Shown here: one piece after another, positions 57,588 to 64,000 of the stretch | Layout of the letters: each line of letters opens with the position of its first letter | How positions within the stretch are numbered: the stretch's first letter is position 1 | Assembly: GCF_008312935.1 (NCBI RefSeq) | Contig: NZ_VSZO01000012.1 | Location: forward strand, 310,001 to 374,000 | From: Roseiconus lacunae | GTDB lineage: Bacteria > Planctomycetota > Planctomycetia > Pirellulales > Pirellulaceae | DNA length: 64,000 bases | Direction: 5' to 3' | The notes under the pieces: generated by a model | What the model was told of the DNA's origin: nothing | Databases searched by the model: none | Seen by the model: the letters and a program-made list of their open reading frames with translations, nothing else | Position numbers and translations under genes: made by a program

Positions 57588-59087
57588 TCATCGTCGAATC
57601 AGGCACCGTGCCAAGAGGCCGGGAGGCGGGCGCAGTGGGATCGGCTCAAGATGCTCAAGCCCAGTGTGTCTCATACACGCGCTGGCCGCCTGACGTCCGC
57701 TGATAACAGCCCCTTCCATGGTCGACGGCCAACCGGTTTGCACCCAATCGCCGGCCAGGTACAGCCAATTCAACCCCGTCATCGCCCCAGGCCGCTCCGA
57801 CTCCACTTCCGGTTGAATCGAAAAGACACTCTCAGGATCGGTCACCAACCGAGAGCGAACCAGTCGTGCCGACTCTGCTGCCGGAAAAAACTGCTTCAGT
57901 TCGTCGAGCACCGTGTGTAAAAACGACTGCTTTCCCTCGACCAATGCCCCCGCCGAAGCACTCACGATGACTTGGTAGTAATGCTGGCAATCCGATTCAA
58001 TCGCTGCCCCGTGCCCGTCCCCGACTTGATCACCCCCGCTCGATGGACCGCCCCCCTCGGCTTCACCGATTACCGCTGCCTCGCCGATCGAAATGGGATT
58101 CCGAAAGATCCACTGAGAAACCGTTCCCACTAGCACCGCTTGATCCATCGTCGTGATCGGGCGATCGAACCAAAGATGCACGCCCGTGATCGGTGAACTT
58201 GGAAACGAATCAATCCTCTCCAGATGAGGGAGAGGTGTTCGATCCGCCGCGTCCCAGTGCTGAAACAATCGCCGCAGGCCAAACCAAGGCACAGCGCAGA
58301 TGACGGCTGATGGCTCAATCCGTTGCTCATCATCCTCGTTACTTTGAACCAAAAGCGATCGATCGGGATTGATATGACGGACCCTGCAACCCTGCCGAAT
58401 CGTTACTCCACGTCGCCGCAACTGATCAGCCAAACGTCGCCCGAATAGATCAGCGAGCGGCAACGTTGGCACCAATACATCGCTCGCCCCACGTGTCGCG
58501 GCAAAGCCATCGATCAGGACCTTCCGCGCCGCCACCATCGAAACGCGACTGGAAAGCTCGCCCAAGGCACTTACCAGGATCACATCCCAAAACTCAGCGA
58601 TCGTTCGATCTGATTGTCCGATTTGCCGCAACCATTGATCGGCGACCGTGTTTTGCAACGACTCGCTCGGTGTCCTCATTAAAACCAACAGCCCACGCTT
58701 GACCTCCGATCGCTGCGACGAAGAAAGAAAACGCAAGCCGTCGATGGTCGAGAGCAAATGCAGCGGTGCGGGCAACCACCGATTCGCGGCAAACCGACTG
58801 GGCGGATGATCGGGATGCAGAAACGTCAACTCTTGCAGACGACGAAAATGCGATAGCAACGAACACTGCCGCATCAAATCGACAAAGTTGCTGCAACATC
58901 CCATCGCAACGTGTTGACAATAATCCACCTCGCCTGTCGCATCACGAAAGGAGCCTGCCCGTCCGCCGAGCCGGCGTTTCGATTCGAAGATCACCACGGG
59001 AGTTCCGGGCGAATGACGTGTGATCCATTCCGCCGCAGCCATGCCCGCCAAACCGCCTCCGACGATCGCGATCGGGTCGGCGCTCAC
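57588..59087 (-). CDS. hpnE: Hydroxysqualene dehydroxylase, HpnE
   Basis: 499 residues from GTG 59087, chosen because GTGA overlaps the hpnD stop by 4 bp; a longer ATG frame at 59171 overlaps hpnD by 88 bp and lacks sense. FAD motif IAIVGGGLAGMAAAEWI is followed by ESKRRLGGRAGSF and, near the end, LYLAGDWVQTGWPSTMEGAV. It reduces hydroxysqualene to squalene in the HpnCDE route. It has a 25-residue Gly-rich insertion (EGGGPSSGGDQVGDGHG, near residue 350) not usual in the family. Confidence 0.9.
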   Translation of the reverse strand: MSADPIAIVGGGLAGMAAAEWITRHSPGTPVVIFESKRRLGGRAGSFRDATGEVDYCQHVAMGCCSNFVDLMRQCSLLSHFRRLQELTFLHPDHPPSRFAANRWLPAPLHLLSTIDGLRFLSSSQRSEVKRGLLVLMRTPSESLQNTVADQWLRQIGQSDRTIAEFWDVILVSALGELSSRVSMVAARKVLIDGFAATRGASDVLVPTLPLADLFGRRLADQLRRRGVTIRQGCRVRHINPDRSLLVQSNEDDEQRIEPSAVICAVPWFGLRRLFQHWDAADRTPLPHLERIDSFPSSPITGVHLWFDRPITTMDQAVLVGTVSQWIFRNPISIGEAAVIGEAEGGGPSSGGDQVGDGHGAAIESDCQHYYQVIVSASAGALVEGKQSFLHTVLDELKQFFPAAESARLVRSRLVTDPESVFSIQPEVESERPGAMTGLNWLYLAGDWVQTGWPSTMEGAVISGRQAASACMRHTGLEHLEPIPLRPPPGLLARCLIRR

Positions 59088-60064
59088 GAACGAACCTCTT
59101 CGACTTCGTGCGGTGGCAAGGGCAATCGACGAAACAATGGCGGGATAAAATGCTGCGAGACGAGCCCCCATCGTTCTCTCGTCGACAATCGCACCCGGCG
59201 TGTCACGACCGCGCGGGGATCTTGAGCGATTCGGTCAAGCAAGCGTCTGTAAGTCCGCCACATCATCGAAAACATCGGCCGCCCGTCGGGGCCAAGAGAA
59301 TCCCAGACGCCCCACCCACTGGCATAGAGCACCTTTGCTCGTCGGATTTCGTCTTCGACCAGACAGGCGAGACGATCATCGGCACGCGGGTGCAGCAAGT
59401 CATCTTCGCCGAGTCCATGCTGGGCGAAGTGCTGACGCGGCAGATAAATACGACCGCGTCTCGCGTCCTCAGAGATATCGCGCAAGATGTTGGTGAGCTG
59501 GAATGCCAAGCCGCAATCGATCGCTGCTTGTGATGGTAGCGGTTCCTCAAATTCCCAAATGTGTAAACAAGCCAACCCGACTGCCGACGCGACTAAATAG
59601 CAGTAGTGCTCGAGTTGCTCGTAGGTATCGAAACGTGTCTTTTGCTGATCGGCGAGTACACCGTCGATGATCTCCAACAAGTAACGTGAAGGGATCTTAA
59701 ACTGATGGACGGTGTCGTGCAGTGCCGGGAAAATTTGCTGTGCTTTGGTGACCAGATCGATCGGCCAATCCGACGTGTCGGTCGGCAAACCAGAGGCCAG
59801 CAAGACGCCTTTTTTCGCCTGGTCGGTGATCAGATTAAGCGCCGTCGTCCGTCGCCACCAATCAAGCCATCGGGTGCGAAGCGCCGCCGGTTCGTTGCAA
59901 TCCCCGATGTCATCGGTCACGCGGGCAAACGCGTAGAGCGCGCACATCGCATTGCGTTTCCTGCGGGGCAACAACCAAAACGAGCGGTAGAAACTGCTCC
60001 CGCTCTGCCGTGCGATGCGGCGAACATCTTGATAGCTGCGATTGATCTGTCGCGTGGATTGCAT
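59084..60064 (-). CDS. hpnD: Presqualene diphosphate synthase, HpnD
   Basis: 326 residues. The two aspartate-rich sites for magnesium and diphosphate are RVTDDIGD near residue 50 and NILRDISED near residue 192. FYRSFWLLPRRKRNAMCALYAFARV is a family signature. It joins two farnesyl diphosphates to presqualene diphosphate. It lies 14 bp after hpnC and overlaps hpnE, so the three are one operon. Confidence 0.92.
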   Translation of the reverse strand: MQSTRQINRSYQDVRRIARQSGSSFYRSFWLLPRRKRNAMCALYAFARVTDDIGDCNEPAALRTRWLDWWRRTTALNLITDQAKKGVLLASGLPTDTSDWPIDLVTKAQQIFPALHDTVHQFKIPSRYLLEIIDGVLADQQKTRFDTYEQLEHYCYLVASAVGLACLHIWEFEEPLPSQAAIDCGLAFQLTNILRDISEDARRGRIYLPRQHFAQHGLGEDDLLHPRADDRLACLVEDEIRRAKVLYASGWGVWDSLGPDGRPMFSMMWRTYRRLLDRIAQDPRAVVTRRVRLSTRERWGLVSQHFIPPLFRRLPLPPHEVEEVRS

Positions 60065-60078
60065 CGGTGCAATTAAAC

Positions 60079-61038
60079 TTACGAAAGCCTTCCTAACAAC
60101 GCCGCCAAAATCAATTTCCCCTGAGTCAATTTGCTGACTTTTGGACGCTTCCGAAGCACATCAAAATCGACTCGGCGGATCGCGGCTAACGTTTCCATTC
60201 CGCCGTGTGCAAACAGCTTGATGTCGGCGGACAACCAATCGGGAACTTTCTCGGCAAGCACAATGCCGCGTTGGAAATATCCATCGGTCATCTTACAGAG
60301 GTCGGCAAGCAGGCGGCGAACGGGCTCCGAAGTCGCACCGGCCGATAGCATGTCGCGGGTCACTCCGTATCGCTGCCGCCATTGGTCGGGTAGATACACC
60401 CGGCCGATCGCATAATCTCGACCGACATCCTGCCAAAAATTCGCGAGCTGCAATCCGGTGCAAATCTGATCGGACAAACGAATCTGCTCGGCGTCGGTGA
60501 CGCCGGCCAACTTTAACACAAGCCTGCCAACCGGGTTTGCCGAGCGGGAGCAATAATCGAGCAATTGGTCGAGAGTTTCGTACTCCAGCACCTCCTGATC
60601 TTGCCGAAACGCGGAAAGCAGGTCAAAAAACGGCTTTCGGTCCATCGCGAACGTTGCGATGGTATGGTGCAGTGCGGGAAACATACCCTCGGTGCGTGGT
60701 TTCCCGGCGAACACGTCTTCCAAATCCGCGGCAATTCGATCCAATCCTTCACGTGCCAACCGGCGGTCGCCCGATTCGTCAGCGATGTCATCGGCAGTGC
60801 GGCAAAACGTATAAATATTGTAGAACGGTTGGCGCAAGCGACGAGGAAGTAGAATTGATGCGACGAGAAAGTTTTCGTAGTGGCTTCGTGCCAGACGTCG
60901 ACAGTACCGCTCGCTATGACGCAGAATAAGTCTAGAACTCCCGACCAAAACCTCCGAATCAACCGTACCGTGACTGCTGTTTTTGGTGTGACACCCGCCT
61001 TCGGTGTCGCCCGCAGATCCCGCAACTGGCTCACTCAT
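60079..61038 (-). CDS. hpnC: Hydroxysqualene synthase, HpnC
   Basis: 319 residues from ATG 61038; a longer frame from 61185 would run into the divergent ispH start and is unlikely. Family motifs are ENFLVASILLPRRLRQPFYNIYTFCRTADDIADES (first Asp site) and QLANFWQDVGRDYAIGRVYLP (second). It turns presqualene diphosphate into hydroxysqualene. First gene of the squalene operon; the gap to ispH (61039-61160) must hold both promoters. Confidence 0.9.
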   Translation of the reverse strand: MSEPVAGSAGDTEGGCHTKNSSHGTVDSEVLVGSSRLILRHSERYCRRLARSHYENFLVASILLPRRLRQPFYNIYTFCRTADDIADESGDRRLAREGLDRIAADLEDVFAGKPRTEGMFPALHHTIATFAMDRKPFFDLLSAFRQDQEVLEYETLDQLLDYCSRSANPVGRLVLKLAGVTDAEQIRLSDQICTGLQLANFWQDVGRDYAIGRVYLPDQWRQRYGVTRDMLSAGATSEPVRRLLADLCKMTDGYFQRGIVLAEKVPDWLSADIKLFAHGGMETLAAIRRVDFDVLRKRPKVSKLTQGKLILAALLGRLS

Positions 61039-61160
61039 TGGCGTGGTGCCGACCGTGGGAGGAGAAAACGCGAGCCCCTGGACTTGCCGTCCGGGTTGTT
61101 TGGATTCGAGTTTGCGATCGGCGTGCATTCGGACAAGATTTGAGAAACAGGTTTGAACCA
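61039..61160. promoter_or_regulatory. Divergent intergenic region between hpnC and ispH
   Basis: 122 bp separate two start codons pointing away from each other, so promoters for the squalene operon and for ispH must be here. No clear -35/-10 boxes can be read. Shared control is possible. Confidence 0.5.
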
Positions 61161-62114
61161 ATGAAAATCGTACTGGCGGCCCCACGTGGATTTTGTGCCG
61201 GAGTCAACATGGCGGTCGATTCGCTCGAATTGACTTTGAAACATTTTGGCGCACCGGTCTACGTGTACCACGAGATCGTTCACAACCAGTATGTCGTCGA
61301 AATGTTCAAGTCTAAAGGCGCCGTCTTTGTCGATTCAATCGACGAGGTCCCTCGGGATAGCGTCGTCATGTTTTCTGCTCACGGCGTCTCACCGGAAATC
61401 CGCAGCGCAGCCAAAGCTAGAAATCTGACCGCCCTCGATGCGACCTGTCCGTTGGTCACCAAAGTTCACTTGGAAGCGATCAGATACGCCAAAGGCGGCT
61501 ACACCATCTTTCTGATCGGACACGAAGGCCATGACGAAGTGATCGGAACGCTTGGCGAGGCCCCCGACGCAATCATTCTGGTCGAAGACGAAGACGACGT
61601 GGACAAACTGACGGTCACCGATGAATCGAAACTCGCGCTGCTGACCCAAACGACGCTAAGTGTGGACGATGCCAACCGCATCATTACGAAATTGCGTGCC
61701 CGATTCCCGAGTATCGAAAGCCCACCGAAAGGCGACATTTGTTACGCCACGCAAAACCGACAGGACGCCGTCAAAACCCTTTCCGATGATGCCGATGTGG
61801 TAGTCGTGCTGGGCAGTCAAAACAGCAGCAACAGCGCGCGGCTAAAGGAACTCGCCGAGGAACGCGGACGCCGCGCCTTCCTGATCGATGGGCCCCAAGA
61901 CTTAAGCATCGACGATTTTTCGGCAAATGACGTCGTACTGATTACTGCCGGAGCAAGCGCCCCCGAGTCGGTGGTACAAGAGACAATTGAATGGCTAAAA
62001 GCTCAATTCGATGCCTCAGTCGAACTCGCCACTGTCCGCGAGGAGTCGGTGCATTTTCCACTTCCCAAACCGCTCCGCGCGATCGCCAAAGAAGCCGCGA
62101 AGGTCGCCGAGTGA
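61161..62114 (+). CDS. ispH: 4-hydroxy-3-methylbut-2-enyl diphosphate reductase
   Basis: 317 residues from ATG 61161, the usual IspH/LytB length; the upstream-extended frame to 61038 has no family match. The three iron-sulfur cysteines are Cys12 (RGFCAGV), Cys96 (DATCPLV) and Cys194 (GDICYATQNRQ), and the active-site helper segments (VHNQYVV, FSAHGVSP, LIGHEGHDEV) are intact. It is the last step of the MEP pathway, giving IPP and DMAPP. Divergent from hpnC, which consumes products of this pathway. Confidence 0.97.
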   Translation: MKIVLAAPRGFCAGVNMAVDSLELTLKHFGAPVYVYHEIVHNQYVVEMFKSKGAVFVDSIDEVPRDSVVMFSAHGVSPEIRSAAKARNLTALDATCPLVTKVHLEAIRYAKGGYTIFLIGHEGHDEVIGTLGEAPDAIILVEDEDDVDKLTVTDESKLALLTQTTLSVDDANRIITKLRARFPSIESPPKGDICYATQNRQDAVKTLSDDADVVVVLGSQNSSNSARLKELAEERGRRAFLIDGPQDLSIDDFSANDVVLITAGASAPESVVQETIEWLKAQFDASVELATVREESVHFPLPKPLRAIAKEAAKVAE

Positions 62115-62185
62115 CGATCTGATCGGGTTCAATGCATCGGTCCGGATTGTCTCCGAAGCGAGCGCTTCGTTCCATCTGACAATAC

Positions 62186-62262
62186 GGGTTCGGCTCATCA
62201 GCCGACGGGCCTTAGCTCCGGTTACTGCAACGAAACCGTCGCTAACGCCATGCGGCTAATCC
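62186..62262 (-). repeat. Dispersed REP-like element, copy B
   Basis: Reverse complement of copy A with a few changes: the hairpin TCGGCT-CATC-AGCCGA at 62190-62205 and a GCC-GCAT-GGC mini-stem (copy A has GCC-GACT-GGC). It lies between the convergent ispH and DUF1080 genes, a typical REP location. Confidence 0.75.
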
Positions 62263-62286
62263 TTGAATCCCATTTGAAAAGGCGAA

Positions 62287-63606
62287 TCATTTCACTGTCG
62301 AGATCTGCATGTCTCGGTAGAGCACATCGGTCGTCGGGTCATGACCTTGAATGATGATTGTGCCGGCCTGATCGCGTCGACCGCGACGTGGATTCTCGTC
62401 TGGCGGGCGGGTGTCTTCCCAATCGCTGACCTGTACACCATTGACCCAAGCGGCGATATGATTCTGATAAGCCTGCAACACAACCGTTGCCCAGGTCCCG
62501 TTTTCCCCGGCGACCACCCTGGCATCCTGTCGGCGAAATATCCCCCCGGTTCCACAGTCGACCGGTGACAACCGCGATTGATCTTTAAAGTCGTTGTTAA
62601 TCTGGCATTCGTAACCCATCATTTCATCGCCGGGAATACAACGAAAAAAGATCCCCGAGTTCATGTCGGGCTGATCAATCCTATAGTCGCTTCGCAGGAA
62701 GAAATCGCCGTAGGTTTCCAGCGTTTCCAATTGTGTTTTGCCTCCGTCGACATGAAGCTGGCCGTCGTCGTTGACCGTGAACTCTCCCTCCATTTCTGGA
62801 TAGCGTTTCCACTGCGTCAGTTCCGCATCGATCATTGGCTTGAAACCCAACGGCCGAATCTTGATATCGCGGAACGCAACGCGGCCCGAGTTGTGTTGCA
62901 GACCGATGCGATGAGCTTGAAGTTTGGCGGGATCTTCGTATTGGCAAACGAGCTTCCCATCAAGCTCGACCGTAACCGTCTGACCTTCGGCAATGATTTT
63001 CATCTCACGCCACTGTTCCGGCTTTTGTTCCCCGGCCGCTTCGGCGTCCACCTTTTGACGCTGAACGATACTGCCGGTTGGGAAAGGGTTATCGTCGGGC
63101 GCGATATTGATCTCGTAGCAGTCCTCGGCCGGGTTTTCCGGACTTAGCGGAGTACGCACGAACACACCGCTGTTCGTGTCGGCGTCGGCATTGAACTGAA
63201 GAACCAATTCAAAATCACCCCAAGTCGTCGAGGTACAGATCAGTCCTTTCTCGCCATCATCGACAACGACAGCGTTATCTTGCACCCGAAAATTTGCCTC
63301 GCCACTGATCTGCCAACCGAAGAACGTGTGGCCGTCGAAAAGCCTGACCCAGCCTTCGGCAACCTCTTCGCGCGGAAGCCGCGCGTCGAGCAATTCCGCC
63401 TCGGTCACTTCATAAGATTGTTGCGAGGGCGATGAAACAGACTTCGAAGTGTCGCTGCTAGCGTCTGCTTCGGGTTCGACGACAGCCTCGTTCTCCTGCG
63501 TACTCGTCACTTCAGACGCGTCGTCAGCTTTCCGGGGTCCGCACCCCGGAAAAATGGACACAAAGGCAAACAATCCAAGACAGCAGAGTCGATGATCTAC
63601 AAACAT
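62287..63606 (-). CDS. Lipoprotein with two DUF1080 (3-keto-disaccharide hydrolase-type) domains
   Basis: 439 residues. The signal peptide ends in a lipobox FVSIFPGC near residue 22, followed by a Glu/Ser/Asp-rich linker. Two jelly-roll DUF1080 domains follow: the first at about residues 85-250 (GWVRLFDGHTFFGWQI ... DTNSGVFVR ... GRVAFRDIKIRPL), the second at about 255-438 (GQLHVDGG ... MNSGIFFRC ... GTIIIQGHDPTTDVLYRDMQIS). The family includes proteins acting on 3-keto-sugars in planctomycetes and Bacteroidetes, and others that only bind carbohydrate. The duplication suggests binding or hydrolysis of a bulky substrate outside the cell. Confidence 0.85.
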   Translation of the reverse strand: MFVDHRLCCLGLFAFVSIFPGCGPRKADDASEVTSTQENEAVVEPEADASSDTSKSVSSPSQQSYEVTEAELLDARLPREEVAEGWVRLFDGHTFFGWQISGEANFRVQDNAVVVDDGEKGLICTSTTWGDFELVLQFNADADTNSGVFVRTPLSPENPAEDCYEINIAPDDNPFPTGSIVQRQKVDAEAAGEQKPEQWREMKIIAEGQTVTVELDGKLVCQYEDPAKLQAHRIGLQHNSGRVAFRDIKIRPLGFKPMIDAELTQWKRYPEMEGEFTVNDDGQLHVDGGKTQLETLETYGDFFLRSDYRIDQPDMNSGIFFRCIPGDEMMGYECQINNDFKDQSRLSPVDCGTGGIFRRQDARVVAGENGTWATVVLQAYQNHIAAWVNGVQVSDWEDTRPPDENPRRGRRDQAGTIIIQGHDPTTDVLYRDMQISTVK

Positions 63607-63846
63607 ATTGGCCGGAGCGACGATCGAGGTGACGGGCAGCCGCTTTTCGCGGATGACAATAGATCGCGCATTGTAGCGTAGAACTTTACCGGATTAATCA
63701 CCGGCTCTGTGATTGATCGCATGACCGACAGGTCGAGTTCGAAAATCGGAATGCAAGTTGGCATTAATCGAGCCATCGGCGCCAGGGGCACCCCGCAAGC
63801 CCACGCTCCAATGTGGGCGGAGATCATCCAACCTGCCAGCGAATCA

Positions 63847-64000
63847 TCAATTTGCCTTTGATAATTCTGACTCGCTTTTCAGCACTCGATCGCCGTCTTC
63901 CTGCTCGATCAAATAGGCCGGATTGTCTTCCGTTGCGTTTCGCGTGACCTCGTTCCCCTTGATGGTCCGAGTCACTTTTTCTTTAAACGCCTCTGTGATC
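63847..64000 (-). CDS. DUF2945 (TUDOR-like) small protein, 3' part only
   Basis: The last 50 residues before the stop at 63847-63849; the start is outside the window. The sequence TIKGNEVTRNATEDNPAYLI then EQEDGDRVLKSESEL matches the end of DUF2945 / hypervirulence-associated TUDOR-domain proteins. The family is small (about 70 residues) and of unknown function. Confidence 0.75.
   Translation of the reverse strand, partial: ITEAFKEKVTRTIKGNEVTRNATEDNPAYLIEQEDGDRVLKSESELSKAN

Noticed and set aside
63597-63827. 76-codon minus-strand frame beyond the DUF1080 gene
   Set aside because: It overlaps the start of the lipoprotein gene in another frame and has no family match.

Overview
The window is a piece of a bacterial chromosome from a planctomycete, most likely the family Pirellulaceae (Rhodopirellula and relatives). 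The evidence is the gene content: giant secreted proteins that combine an N-terminal LEPR-XLL-type motif with dockerin repeats, a PVC-type CxxCH cytochrome, a double DUF1080 lipoprotein, many ECF sigma factors, sulfatases, and an hpnCDE squalene cluster. The genus is inference. I found no rRNA, tRNA, CRISPR array, transposase, prophage or plasmid gene. Both edges cut genes.

Layout. 1-9006: three large surface or secreted proteins on the + strand. The first is cut by the left edge, the second is a metzincin-like protease, and the third has seven cadherin-like repeats; the block closes with a clear intrinsic terminator. 9053-11287: a small conserved protein and a von Willebrand A protein. 11376-14139: a two-gene DNA-repair unit, a radical SAM protein followed by a DUF4130-UdgX fusion. 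14905-15513: a PEP-CTERM protein. 15801-19508: B12-dependent methionine synthase on the - strand. 19780-22248: a membrane protein and a ParA/BY-kinase-like ATPase with an altered P-loop. 22622-27904: a seven-haem cytochrome with a TPR tail, then a sulfatase fused to a glycoside hydrolase. 27958-31611: membrane protein, ECF sigma unit and lipoprotein. 31887-35017: a MoxR-type AAA ATPase and VWA pair. 35221-40986: a membrane protein, an ECF sigma / zinc-finger anti-sigma / secreted protein operon, and an FHA protein.

41342-46796 (- strand) holds a complete glycine cleavage set, gcvT-gcvH-gcvPA-gcvPB, ending in an overlapping lipoate ligase gene that could lipoylate GcvH. 47197-53012 (- strand) holds a Gfo/Idh/MocA oxidoreductase and a translationally coupled ceramidase-like / PVC cytochrome pair. 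53096-54863 (+) holds a Tat-exported DUF3500 protein and a secreted peroxiredoxin. 54970-61038 (- strand) is hpnC-hpnD-hpnE followed by a class II photolyase fused to an FAD amine-oxidase-like domain. Divergent from it lies ispH, which makes the isoprenoid precursors that HpnCDE turn into squalene. The right end carries a DUF1080 lipoprotein and the tail of a DUF2945 protein.

The most unusual items are the UdgX/radical SAM unit, the photolyase-oxidoreductase fusion, the sulfatase-glycosidase fusion, an ECF-controlled hydrolase-fold protein lacking its nucleophile serine, and a dispersed REP-like element present in three copies. Domain names are recognised from memory of the families; no database search was run.
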